Shown: positions 1-8,223 of the stretch, piece after piece
Layout: each line of letters starts with the position of its first letter
How positions within the stretch are numbered: position 1 is the first letter of the stretch
NCBI RefSeq assembly: GCF_014651875.1
Contig: NZ_BMXS01000013.1
Coordinates: 1-64,000 of the forward strand
Direction: 5' to 3'
DNA: 64,000 nt
Source of the DNA: Litchfieldella qijiaojingensis
GTDB lineage: Bacteria; Pseudomonadota; Gammaproteobacteria; Pseudomonadales; Halomonadaceae
The notes under the pieces: model-generated
Seen by the model: the letters and a program-made list of their open reading frames with translations, nothing else
Databases searched by the model: none
Told to the model about the DNA's origin: nothing
Made by a program: the position numbers and the translations under genes

Positions 1-457
1 GTCTCGTCACGCTGGGTCTTCAGGGAATGTCGGATACGTTTGAAGCGGTATCCGTTTTTTTCAGTGCTCGCCGCAGAGTCGCCGCACTGAAGCGCTTGCC
101 AGTGTCTTCCTGCAACCGGGCTTGCAAGGTCCGAAGCTGGTGAGGATGTTGCTGCACGAGATCCTGCAACCGATCGACGTCCTGAGCATCCAGAATGGAC
201 GGGCGACCGCACCGAGGCTTGTCCACCAGAGTGGAAAGGCCAGCGGTCTCCCAGTTCTTGAACCAGATCGAGATGGTATCGCGTGTCACTTGCAGGATGT
301 CTCTGATCTGATTGATGGTGTACCCCTGATGGCTGAGCAAGATGGCGTGGGCACGACGACGCAAGGCGCGCTTCTCGCCATGGTGATAGGCTGCTGTCAG
401 GACTTCCAATTCCTCGTCGGTGAGAGGAGCAACAAAACGCTGGGCCACCCTTGTCAT
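1..457 (-). CDS. IS630-family transposase, N-terminal part (probable frameshifted ORF)
   Basis: The encoded protein begins MTRVAQRFVAPLTDEELEVL if the internal ATG at 457 is used; an upstream in-frame ATG at 508 would add 17 residues. It contains the winged helix-turn-helix typical of IS630 transposase N-termini (repeat-type HTH around QIRDILQVTRDTISIWFKNW, then a Gly-Arg-Pro segment). The zero frame ends at 20 after a run of seven A (minus strand, 54-60). Reading on in the -1 frame from that A7 tract restores a family-like sequence (GYRFKRIRHSLKTQRDE) that stays open to the window edge. This suggests either a programmed frameshift or a slipped mutation. The catalytic DDE domain would be outside the window. 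Confidence 0.7.
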
Positions 458-515
458 CCCTGATTGGAAATGTTGGCATAGCATGCAGGAAAACTTATGT
501 AAAGTCACTTAACAA
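1..515 (-). mobile_element. Partial IS630-family insertion sequence, cut by the window edge
   Basis: The segment holds the start of an IS630/Tc1-type transposase reading leftwards off the window. The right-hand end should lie just upstream of the transposase start, somewhere near 480-520, but I cannot fix the terminal inverted repeat or the TA target duplication because the left end is outside the window. Family assignment rests on the transposase N-terminus; the right boundary is approximate. Confidence 0.6.
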
Positions 516-731
516 CTCGAACCTCAAATCCACAAACAAATTAGCCACACTTAAAGCAAAGCCAAGCCATTATTACCAGCCAAGTCCCATGCTTCAGCCA
601 AAAAGTCGAGTAGATGTGGGCCAGAGTGTCGGAGCGACGGCTTTATTGATCTCCATTCACGCCCCAGGGAGACGGTGAACGACTGTAAGGGCGAGCCGAG
701 CCCGCCCCCACAGTCACTCGGTTAAGTCGAA

Positions 732-1904
732 TTACATCCTGCAATCGCGATCGGGCACCTCGAGCTGCTCGGAAGCAATACCGACTACCACATGCCGCCC
801 CTCGCGGATTTCACGCAGGTAGATGTTCTGGATGGGATGATGAGAAGCCGAGAAGCGCATCGGCCCCCGGGGGCTTTCGAGCTCTACACCGGCCAGAGCC
901 TCGATGAGGGCATCCTTGTCTTCTATATTGCCAGCCACCTTGTCCAACGCCTGTGACAGCATCATGCCGGTATCGTAACCATGGACGGCATAGGTGTCGG
1001 GCATCACGCCGTAGTTGGCCTGATAAGCTTCGACGAAGGCGTGATTCTCGGGTGTATCCAGCGTTTCGGCGTAGTGCAGGGTGGTCAAGACGCCCTCGGC
1101 GGCCTCACCCAGGGCACTCAGGTTGCCATCGGTCAAAAAGCCGGAGCCCAGCAGCGGGATACTCGCGTTGAGGCCTGCCGCTGCGTAATCGCGAACGAAG
1201 CTGACGCCGCCGCCTCCGGCGAAGAAGGTATAGACGGCATCCGGCTTCAGGCTGGCGATCTGCGCCAGGTAGCTCTGGAACTCGGTGCTCGGGAACGGTA
1301 CCAGGATCTGCTCGACGATCTCGCCCCCGACGCTAGTGAAGGCCTCTTCGAACGCAGCGAGGTCCTCCTTGCCGGCGGCATAGTCCCAGGTAATGGTCAC
1401 CACCTTGCGATGGCCACGGTCGTAAGCGACCTTGCCCATCGGGTAGCTGTCCTGCCACATGCTGTGCGAGGTACGAAAGACGTTGGGCATACACAGTTGG
1501 TTGGTGGCAGCTCCCAGCCCGGCATTAGGAATGATGGTGATCGCACCGGTCTGCTTGGCGACGCGCAGCATGCCCATGGCAACGCCAGAGTGTACCGGGC
1601 CGATGACGACGTCGACGTTGTCGCCCTTTACCAGGCGGCTCATGTTCTGCGGTGCCCGGGAGGGATTGGCTTCGGAGTCCAGTATCACGTACTCGACATC
1701 ACGATCGCCGAGTTGTCCACCCTGTTGCTCGATGGCCAGTTTCAGGCCATTGGTGATAGCTTCCCCCAGCGCGGTATAGGTGCCGGTATAGGGCAGCATC
1801 AGACCGAGTCTGACGGGATGTTCATCGGCCTGGGCCACCCCGGCCGCAAGGACGTTTACGCTCAACACCGAGGCCATGGCCACTTTCTTGTAGAGTTTTT
1901 TCAT
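732..1904 (-). CDS. Periplasmic substrate-binding protein of a branched-chain/aromatic-type ABC transporter
   Basis: The product is 390 aa with a Sec signal peptide of about 26 residues (MKKLYKKVAMASV..., cleavage after the Ala-Gln-Ala of AAGVAQA). The mature protein is a LivK-type periplasmic binding protein (PF13458 class) starting DEHPVRLGLMLPYTGTYTAL. It is about 80% identical by eye to the binding protein at 10241-11413, including the same C-terminus (QLEVPD..CRM). It follows the salicylate hydroxylase gene by 52 bp on the same strand, so it is probably cotranscribed. No permease or ATPase gene sits beside it. I infer that it delivers a related aromatic acid, perhaps salicylate, to the LivHMGF complex encoded at 6.7-10.2 kb. 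The substrate is not proven. Confidence 0.9.
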   Translation of the reverse strand: MKKLYKKVAMASVLSVNVLAAGVAQADEHPVRLGLMLPYTGTYTALGEAITNGLKLAIEQQGGQLGDRDVEYVILDSEANPSRAPQNMSRLVKGDNVDVVIGPVHSGVAMGMLRVAKQTGAITIIPNAGLGAATNQLCMPNVFRTSHSMWQDSYPMGKVAYDRGHRKVVTITWDYAAGKEDLAAFEEAFTSVGGEIVEQILVPFPSTEFQSYLAQIASLKPDAVYTFFAGGGGVSFVRDYAAAGLNASIPLLGSGFLTDGNLSALGEAAEGVLTTLHYAETLDTPENHAFVEAYQANYGVMPDTYAVHGYDTGMMLSQALDKVAGNIEDKDALIEALAGVELESPRGPMRFSASHHPIQNIYLREIREGRHVVVGIASEQLEVPDRDCRM

Positions 1905-1956
1905 GTTGTCACCAGAGAATGCATTGTTGTTGGATGGTGGTTGTCGCCAAGGGCCG

Positions 1957-3273
1957 TCATGAAATGAACGCAGCCGTCTCCTGCCATCCCAATGACGCCA
2001 TTACCTCTCTCACCCCAGCTCTGGGGTCGTAATTCCAGATCCAGTCGAAACGGTGCTTCAGGTCATCGGCCAATTTCTCTTCATCGCTGCCGATGCCCTC
2101 ACCGCAGTACTCATAGACCTCACCGGCCTCACGCGAGGTCGTCTGCACCCGACAGGCACGCGGGCGACGACAACGTTCGAATGCCGTCAATACCTGCTCG
2201 GCGTTGTCGCGGGTGCAGCGCTCATCCGTCAGCAGGGACGCAAGCACATACGCATCCTCTAGCGCCTGACCCGCACCGGCACCCTGGTGGGGCAACATGG
2301 CATGAGCGGCATCGCCGATGAGCAGCACCCGGTCACACACATGGCAGGGCAGCTCGGGCAGCTCATGCAGCGCCCAGCGGGTCGGTTCGGGAATGCAGCG
2401 CAGGATGGCCTTCGACGCCTCGCCCCAATCCGCAAAGTCTTCCAGCATCTCGGCCTGAGATACCTCGACCACCCAGGGCTCGCCCGCCGGCAGTTGCGGC
2501 TCGGCGGTGCTGCGATCCGAGACGAAGGCGACGACATTGATCAACGTGGATTGCTTTACCGGGAAGGTCAGGATGTGTTTTTGCGGGCCGAGATACATCT
2601 GGGGCACGGTGGCAAGACGCGCCTCGACACCCACCTCGGTGAAGGCACGCTTCAGTTCCTCGACCGGCACGAGACCACGGTAAGCCTTGGTGCCGCTCCA
2701 GCGAGGCTCTATCGTGCCGTCGCTCTCCTCTGGCAGCACATGCCGGCGTACCGCGGACTTGATCCCGTCGCAGCCAATCAGGATGTCGCATTGAAAGATG
2801 GTGCCATCCTCGAAGTCGACCGTGACACTCTCCGGTTCCTGACGTACCGCGGCACAACGCTTGCCGAAATGGGCGATGCCATCGGGCAGGCAGTCAACCA
2901 GGGCATCGAGGAAGTCGGCACGGTGGACGGAGGATTGGCCACACCCTGGTGCGATGCTCGCCGCCAGATAGCCCTCGTCGTGCCAGCGTCGCCACTCGAA
3001 CCAGACATCCTCGAAAGGCTGCGGCGACTTGTCGGCAATCCGGGTGTAGGGCTCCTCCAGCCCGAGCAGGGAAATGCTCCGCACCGCATTGGGACCGAAG
3101 GATACACCGGCACCAATTTCGGAAAACTTCGCCGCCGCTTCGAACAGGTTGACCTCAAGACTCTTGTCCCGGGAAAGACCGATCGCCAGGGCCACGCCTC
3201 CTATCCCGCCACCGACGATGCCGATGGAAAGACGCTTGTCTCGAGGGACTGCTTTTTCGCTTGGTTGCTGCAT
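1957..3273 (-). CDS. nahG: FAD-dependent salicylate hydroxylase (salicylate 1-monooxygenase)
   Basis: The protein is 438 aa and a class A flavoprotein monooxygenase. Visible motifs are the N-terminal dinucleotide fold IGIVGGGIGGVALAIGLS, the DG motif region LIGCDGIKSAVRRHVLP, and the GD motif LLIGDAAHAMLPHQGAGAGQ that binds the FAD ribityl chain. NahG-type enzymes decarboxylate and hydroxylate salicylate to catechol with NADH and O2, and their length (about 435 aa) matches. The start at 3273 is chosen because AGGAG lies 8 bases upstream; a longer reading from 3360 has no such site. It is divergent from a NahR-like regulator and upstream of a binding protein gene. A 3-hydroxybenzoate 6-hydroxylase or other aromatic hydroxylase is the main alternative; the CatA/B/C genes nearby favour catechol formation. 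Confidence 0.82.
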   Translation of the reverse strand: MQQPSEKAVPRDKRLSIGIVGGGIGGVALAIGLSRDKSLEVNLFEAAAKFSEIGAGVSFGPNAVRSISLLGLEEPYTRIADKSPQPFEDVWFEWRRWHDEGYLAASIAPGCGQSSVHRADFLDALVDCLPDGIAHFGKRCAAVRQEPESVTVDFEDGTIFQCDILIGCDGIKSAVRRHVLPEESDGTIEPRWSGTKAYRGLVPVEELKRAFTEVGVEARLATVPQMYLGPQKHILTFPVKQSTLINVVAFVSDRSTAEPQLPAGEPWVVEVSQAEMLEDFADWGEASKAILRCIPEPTRWALHELPELPCHVCDRVLLIGDAAHAMLPHQGAGAGQALEDAYVLASLLTDERCTRDNAEQVLTAFERCRRPRACRVQTTSREAGEVYEYCGEGIGSDEEKLADDLKHRFDWIWNYDPRAGVREVMASLGWQETAAFIS

Positions 3274-3686
3274 GATCGCCGCTCCTGTCGGGGGATGATT
3301 GTGGTTATGTGTCACAAGGCTATGTGCCCTCTGCACCCCCCACAACGAAGCGGCTTTCATTCACTGCATAAATGGCGGTAATATCCAGAAAAACCAGATA
3401 ATTACAAACACAAGACAAGGGCGGGATAGACGTTTGTCTAGCCCTGAAAGGCGGCGATATCACCTTGCCCAGTGGCCCCATGCATCCCGCCACGGCGCTG
3501 CCGGAGACAGGCACTTAGAGCTCATTTCACAACCACACCAATGGAGTGGGCTGTTCCGGGGGCAGGCCTTCGCGAAGGCGCTGTGAACCCTTCCCTGGGC
3601 GCTACATTTGCCATCCATGGCAAATGACCTTCACTGCGCCCTGCCCCCGGCGCCCATCACCCAAGAGAGTTTGGAAAGGAACTCTT
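3274..3686. other. Divergent intergenic region between salicylate hydroxylase and its LysR regulator
   Basis: This 413-bp gap must hold the promoters for both divergent genes. The left half (about 3300-3420) is AT-richer and is the likely promoter/operator area. The right part is occupied by the palindromic repeat at 3556-3650, which ends 37 bp before the LysR start. I see no convincing gene in it. Confidence 0.6.
3556..3650. repeat. Palindromic dispersed repeat, copy 1
   Basis: The unit is bounded by the inverted arms CCGGGGGCAGG (3556-3566) and CCTGCCCCCGG (3640-3650). Near its centre is a second perfect dyad, CATTTGCCAT / ATGGCAAATG (about 3605-3626). The block CGCGAAGGCGCTGT and the following CCCTTCCCTGGGCGCTACAT recur at 13550-13660. 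Both inverted stems differ between the two copies by matched changes on the two arms, so the folding is conserved and not only the sequence. Confidence 0.85.
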
Positions 3687-4595
3687 ATGCTCAAGCTGTC
3701 GGATATCGATATCAACTTGTTGGTGGTGTTCGACCTTCTCTACCAGAAGCGCAACACACAGCTGGTGGCGCAGCATCTCGGTTTGACCCAGCCAGCGGTG
3801 AGTCACGCACTGAAGCGGCTGCGCAAGCTGTTGGGTGACGAGCTCTTCGAACGAACGTCCAAGGGGTTGATGCCGACGCCCTATGCCACTCGCATCCACG
3901 CCCCTGTCTCCGAGGCCCTCTCCAGCCTGCAGGAGACGCTCAGCCTTTCCCATGACTTCGACCCGACAACCAGCCAGCGCACGTTCAATATCTCGATGAC
4001 GGATATCGGCGAGATCTACTTCCTGCCCAAATTGATGCTGCGCCTGGCCAGGGAGGCACCGAACGTCACGCTCAGCACCACCCGCAGCCACACTCTCGAT
4101 ATGAAACAGGAAATGGAAGAGGGCAATATCGACTTGGCGGTGGGATGGATTCCACAACTGGGGGCGGGGTTCTATCAGCAGCGGCTATTCGTGCAACGCT
4201 ATGTCTGCCTGATGCGCGACGGGCACCCCCTGGCCAAGGGTGGATTCTCCCGTGAGGATTTCACCTCGGCCCAGCACATCCTGGTCGTCGCCAAGGGCAC
4301 GGGGCATGGCAAGGTGGAAGAACTGCTCGCCAAGAGCGGCATCACCAGACCGGTGCGCCTTCAGGTCCCCCACTTCGTCGCCGTGCCCTATATCGTCAGC
4401 ACCACCGACTTGGTGGTGACCGTCACCAACAAGCTGGCCGAGGCCACCGAGGACCGGTTTTCACTGCGTGCCTACCCTCATCCCCTGGAGCTTCCCGAGG
4501 TTCCCATCAACATGTTCTGGCACCGCCGGTTTCACCAGGATCCTGGCAATCAGTGGCTGCGCAGCCTGATCCACGAGATGTTTGCAGAGTCCTGA
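3687..4595 (+). CDS. nahR: LysR-type regulator, NahR/NodD-like, of the salicylate module
   Basis: The protein is 302 aa from the ATG at 3687, which has GGAAAGGA just upstream; a longer frame from 3546 would run through the palindromic repeat and is rejected. Residues 5-65 form a LysR winged HTH (LNLLVVF-type start, LTQPAVSHALKRLRKLL), followed by the periplasmic-binding-like effector domain. The start 'DIDINLLVVFDLL' is typical of the NahR/NodD/LeuO subgroup. Its divergent orientation to the salicylate hydroxylase gene suggests it activates that gene and the adjacent binding protein gene in response to salicylate. The symbol is by analogy. Its 3' end overlaps the convergent universal stress gene by 46 bp. 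Confidence 0.8.
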   Translation: MLKLSDIDINLLVVFDLLYQKRNTQLVAQHLGLTQPAVSHALKRLRKLLGDELFERTSKGLMPTPYATRIHAPVSEALSSLQETLSLSHDFDPTTSQRTFNISMTDIGEIYFLPKLMLRLAREAPNVTLSTTRSHTLDMKQEMEEGNIDLAVGWIPQLGAGFYQQRLFVQRYVCLMRDGHPLAKGGFSREDFTSAQHILVVAKGTGHGKVEELLAKSGITRPVRLQVPHFVAVPYIVSTTDLVVTVTNKLAEATEDRFSLRAYPHPLELPEVPINMFWHRRFHQDPGNQWLRSLIHEMFAES

Positions 4596-5443
4596 GGAGC
4601 AGCCGGCCGCATCACCGCCACTGGGCAACGCGCCTCATGCAGGACCTCGTGACTGACACTGCCGGCGGCCAATTGCGATAGTCCACTGCGCCCATGGGTC
4701 GTCATCACGGCCATGACGTTGGGTTGGTCAGCGAGATAGCTGACGATGGATTCGGCCGGCTCGTAACCGTGCAACACCTCCCAGTCCGCATCGAAGTCAT
4801 ACTCCTCCTTGATGCGGCAAGCGAGAGCGTGGATATAGCCCGATTCCATGATATCGGCATGGCCACCAGGGTCCGACGGCTCAGTCGCGCGGATCCCCTG
4901 AGGAAGCGCAGAGGCCTTCACGGCTTCGGTGCCCACCACGTGCAGCAACTGAAGCCCAGCGCCCAACTCCTTGGCCATGGACACGGCCCGAGGCAGCACC
5001 GCTTCAGCAAGCTTCGAACCATCGACACAGACCATCAGTGTCTCGACCCGTTCCTGCACCAAGGGATTGAATCGCGGCCCTCCGAGTACCACCAAGGCGT
5101 TGGAATGCTGCACGACGGCTGCCGCCACACTGCCCAGGAACAGTTCGGAGACTGGGCGGCGACTATGGGAGGTCATGCATAGCAACGCTTCGTCTGGGTT
5201 CGCGGCCAGCTGGGCCAGCACTTGGGCCGCGTCATCTCCCTGCTCGACTCGCAAGCCATCCCGGTACCGCTCGAGTCCTTCCTCGCCAAGTCGCTGCCAC
5301 AAGGCCTCGCGCCGCTTGTCTACCTGCGTGGCCACGGATGTCAGCACCAACCGGCCATCGAGCTGCCGATTGAGCAGTTCGCCAAGTGCGATGCTCCGCA
5401 GAGAGTTTGTCGATTCATCTACTGCCACATGGAGAGTGCGCAT
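4550..5443 (-). CDS. Universal stress protein, tandem UspA domains
   Basis: The protein is 297 aa with two UspA-like alpha/beta domains, roughly residues 1-125 and 130-285. The second domain has the ATP-binding-type signature G-x2-G-x9-G(S/T) in TTHGRSGLSQLAAGSVSHEV. The first has the related SHSRRPVSELFLGSVAAAVV. The start at 5443 has GAGGT upstream. It lies 45 bp after the BenE-type permease gene on the same strand and so appears to be the last gene of the aromatic transport operon. A protective or sensor role during aromatic stress is an inference. Its C-terminal codons overlap the end of the convergent LysR gene. Confidence 0.85.
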   Translation of the reverse strand: MRTLHVAVDESTNSLRSIALGELLNRQLDGRLVLTSVATQVDKRREALWQRLGEEGLERYRDGLRVEQGDDAAQVLAQLAANPDEALLCMTSHSRRPVSELFLGSVAAAVVQHSNALVVLGGPRFNPLVQERVETLMVCVDGSKLAEAVLPRAVSMAKELGAGLQLLHVVGTEAVKASALPQGIRATEPSDPGGHADIMESGYIHALACRIKEEYDFDADWEVLHGYEPAESIVSYLADQPNVMAVMTTHGRSGLSQLAAGSVSHEVLHEARCPVAVMRPAAPQDSANISWIRLRSH

Positions 5444-5488
5444 CTCGATACCTCGATCACTGTTGTACTTGTTGACGTTGCATGAGGT

Positions 5489-6694
5489 TCATCGGGTGCC
5501 ATCCCCCGCTTGCCTGGCCTCGCTATCCGTCGTAAAGCGCCGGTGAAGGGTGTTGTAAGCCAATGCGCCGATGACCACACCCCAGAAGGCCGACCCCAGT
5601 CCCAGGAAGCTGACACCGGAGGCCGTGGCAATGAAGGTGATGACCGAGGCTTCCAGGTGATCCTTGTGGGCAGCGAAGGCACTGACGTTGCTAGCAATGG
5701 CGCCGATAAGCGCCAGGCCCGCCAACACCGCGACGAACTCGCCGGGCAACGAGGTGAACAGCAGCACGATGGTGCCGGCGAAAGCGCTACCAATCAGGTA
5801 GAAGACGCCGTTGGCGACCCCGGCTACGTAGCGCTTGCCTGGATCCTCATGGGCTTCCTTGCTGGTACAAATCGCTGCGGTGATGGCCGCGATCACGGTG
5901 GTGATGCCACCAAAAAAGGCCGTTACGAAAGAGGTCAGACTGGTCACGGTGACGATCGATTTGGCTGAAGTGTCATAGCCGGAACTGCGCAGGATCGCCA
6001 TGCCCGGCAGGAACTGCCCGGTGAGGCTGACCAGCACCAGCGGAATGGCCAGACTGAGGGTGGCGCTCAAGCTCCATTCGGGACGAATGAACTGCGGATC
6101 GGCCAGTTGCAGCGTCACGCCCTTCAGGCTGGCGCCCTCCAGCCAGACGGCCAGGCCGATGCCGACGATCAGCAGCAACACCAGACTGTAGCGCGGCGTC
6201 AGCCGCTTGAAGAGCAGGTAGGCCAGGATCATGCCGATGGCCAGCGCCGGCACCGATTCGAGCGACACGAACACTCCGACACCGAACTGGAACAGGATCC
6301 CCGCCATCATGGCGCTGGCGATGCCCGGCGGGATCATCTGGATGATGCGGTCGAAGGAGCCGGTCACGCCGATCACGAAGATCACCGCCGCCGCGGTGAG
6401 ATAGGCTCCCACCGCCTCACCCAGCGACAGGTCGGGGAACAGCGTGACCAGCAGCGCCGTGCCCGGCGCCGACCAGGCCGTGACCACCGGCACCTTGAGC
6501 CACAGGCTGAGCAGGATGCCCGAGACGGCAGCGCCCAGCGAGATCGCCCAGACCCAGGAGGTCATCATGGCACTCGAGATCTCGGCGCTCTGGGCAGCCT
6601 GGAAGAAGATCGCCAAGGGGCCGGAGTAGGATACCAGCACCGCTACGAAGCCAGCGGTGATCGCAGGTATCGACCAGTCCTTGTGGAGTCGCAT
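5489..6694 (-). CDS. benE: BenE-family benzoate:proton symporter (first of two)
   Basis: The protein is 401 aa, almost entirely hydrophobic, with about 11-12 predicted membrane segments. It begins MRLHKDWSIPAITAGFVAVLVSYSGP and contains the conserved TAWSAPGTALLV and APxxxICTSKEAHEDPxKRYVAG-like stretches of the BenE family (PF03594). BenE proteins import benzoate with protons across the inner membrane. It lies 33 bp after livF and so extends the ABC transporter operon. A second, only distantly similar BenE protein is encoded at 12249-13484. Which substrate each prefers cannot be read from the sequence. Confidence 0.88.
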   Translation of the reverse strand: MRLHKDWSIPAITAGFVAVLVSYSGPLAIFFQAAQSAEISSAMMTSWVWAISLGAAVSGILLSLWLKVPVVTAWSAPGTALLVTLFPDLSLGEAVGAYLTAAAVIFVIGVTGSFDRIIQMIPPGIASAMMAGILFQFGVGVFVSLESVPALAIGMILAYLLFKRLTPRYSLVLLLIVGIGLAVWLEGASLKGVTLQLADPQFIRPEWSLSATLSLAIPLVLVSLTGQFLPGMAILRSSGYDTSAKSIVTVTSLTSFVTAFFGGITTVIAAITAAICTSKEAHEDPGKRYVAGVANGVFYLIGSAFAGTIVLLFTSLPGEFVAVLAGLALIGAIASNVSAFAAHKDHLEASVITFIATASGVSFLGLGSAFWGVVIGALAYNTLHRRFTTDSEARQAGDGTR

Positions 6695-6727
6695 AAGTGG
6701 CTCCCTGTAGAGTGGTGAAATGGAAGG

Positions 6728-7459
6728 TCAGGCGACGCCGAGGTGGGTGTCGAGGATGGAGGGATCGTCCTTGAGGCCCTGGGCGTCGCCGCTGTAGACC
6801 ACCTCACCCTTGACCAGCAGGATGTGCTTCTCCGCCACCTCCAACAGGTTGTCGATGTTCTTGTCGACGATGATGCAGGCAATGCCGGAGGCCTTGATCT
6901 CACGGATGATCTTCCAGATCTCGTCACGGATCAGCGGTGCCAGACCCTCGGTGGCCTCATCGAGGATGATCAGGTCCGGATTGGTGGTCAGCGCACGGCC
7001 TATGGAGAGCATCTGCTGTTCGCCCCCGGAGAGAAAGGAGCCGTCATGGTTGATCCGCTGACCGAGGCGCGGGAAGGTGTCCAGTACCCTCTCGAGAGTC
7101 CAGGTGGACTCTCCCCGCTCGTTGGGCCTAGCGGCCATCACCAGGTGTTCGCGCACGCTGATGCCGGGGAAGATGCCCCGCCCTTCCGGTACATAGCCGA
7201 TGCCCTGGCGGATCAGTTGCCAGGGGCGACGCTTGGCGGTGGACTCCCCCTTGATGCGAACCTCGCCCTCTCGCGGCGGAACGAAGCCGAGGATCGACTT
7301 CAAGGTGGTGGTCTTGCCCATGCCGTTGCGCCCCAATAGGCTCAGCGTCTCGCCGGGCATCAAGGTCAGGTCGACACCATGCAGGACATGGCTCTCACCA
7401 TAGAAGGTGTGCAGCCCCCGGGCATCGATCAAGGGGGTGATCTGTGCTGCTGCCGTCAT
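6728..7459 (-). CDS. livF: ABC transporter ATP-binding protein, LivF type
   Basis: The protein is 243 aa. It has Walker A (LLGRNGMGKTTTLKSILG), the ABC signature (FLSGGEQQMLSIGRAL) and Walker B (LIILDEATEGLAP). The 'GRNGMGKT' form is characteristic of LivF/UrtE ATPases. It would pair with LivG to drive the LivHM permease. It overlaps livG by 4 bp. The substrate is probably an aromatic carboxylate because the operon sits inside the ben/cat island and ends in a benzoate permease gene, but a branched-chain amino acid or urea/amide specificity cannot be excluded from sequence alone. Confidence 0.9.
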   Translation of the reverse strand: MTAAAQITPLIDARGLHTFYGESHVLHGVDLTLMPGETLSLLGRNGMGKTTTLKSILGFVPPREGEVRIKGESTAKRRPWQLIRQGIGYVPEGRGIFPGISVREHLVMAARPNERGESTWTLERVLDTFPRLGQRINHDGSFLSGGEQQMLSIGRALTTNPDLIILDEATEGLAPLIRDEIWKIIREIKASGIACIIVDKNIDNLLEVAEKHILLVKGEVVYSGDAQGLKDDPSILDTHLGVA

Positions 7460-8223
7460 GCCATTACCTCCTCGTGGTGCCGTCCAAGATAGACGTCACG
7501 CACCTTTTCACTGCGACGGATCTGATCGGTGGAACCACTTTCCAGCACGCAGCCGTCCACCATCACGGTGATCCGGTCGGCCAGGCGGAAGACGCTGTCC
7601 ATATCGTGCTCGATCAGCACCAGGGTGTAGCGGTCGGTGAGGCTCGCGAGCAGCTCTGTGACTTGGGCGGTCTCCTCTCGCCCCATTCCTGCCATGGGTT
7701 CGTCGAGTAGCATCAGCGAGGGGGCTGTCGCCAGTACCATGGCGATCTGCAGTTGGCGCTGTTCGCCATAGCTCATGTCGGCGGCGGGCGTGTAGGCCCG
7801 ATGGACCAATTGGCAGGTCTCCAGCACCTCGAGGGCCCGCTCGTTGACTTCCCGGGCCTGCTGGCGCGAACGCCAACTGGAGAAGACACCGCCCATGTGG
7901 ATGCGCGCTGCCAACTGGCAGTTCTGCAGGCAGTTGAGTCGCGGGAAGATATTGGTCTTCTGATGGCTGCGGCCGATGCCCATGCGAGCGATCTGCCGCA
8001 CGCTCTTGCCCTGTATGGGCTTGCCACGATAGCGAACCTCGCCAGCGGAAGGCGGAATCTCCCCCGAGAGCAGGTTGATCAGGGTGCTCTTGCCGGCGCC
8101 GTTGGGCCCCAGGATGGCGTGTATTTCATGAGGTTTGACGTCGAAGTCGACCTCGTTGACCGCCACCAGGCCGCCGAAACGACGGGTCAGGCCATGGGTC
8201 GCCAGGATCGGTTCTTGGTTCAT
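7456..8223 (-). CDS. livG: ABC transporter ATP-binding protein, LivG type
   Basis: The protein is 255 aa, with Walker A (ILGPNGAGKSTLINLLSG), the signature-like ADMSYGEQRQLQIAMVLA and Walker B (LMLLDEPMAGM). It is the second ATPase of the Liv-type transporter and overlaps livM upstream and livF downstream by 4 bp each, which implies translational coupling. The typical LivG pattern RxxQ and the insertion after Walker A are present (IGRSHQKTNIFPRLNCLQN). Confidence 0.9.
   Translation of the reverse strand: MNQEPILATHGLTRRFGGLVAVNEVDFDVKPHEIHAILGPNGAGKSTLINLLSGEIPPSAGEVRYRGKPIQGKSVRQIARMGIGRSHQKTNIFPRLNCLQNCQLAARIHMGGVFSSWRSRQQAREVNERALEVLETCQLVHRAYTPAADMSYGEQRQLQIAMVLATAPSLMLLDEPMAGMGREETAQVTELLASLTDRYTLVLIEHDMDSVFRLADRITVMVDGCVLESGSTDQIRRSEKVRDVYLGRHHEEVMA

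Noticed and set aside
3355-3385. NahR-type operator (ATTCACTGCATAAAT) near the salicylate hydroxylase promoter
   Set aside because: Only the ATTCA half resembles known nah/sal sites; the second half-site does not match.
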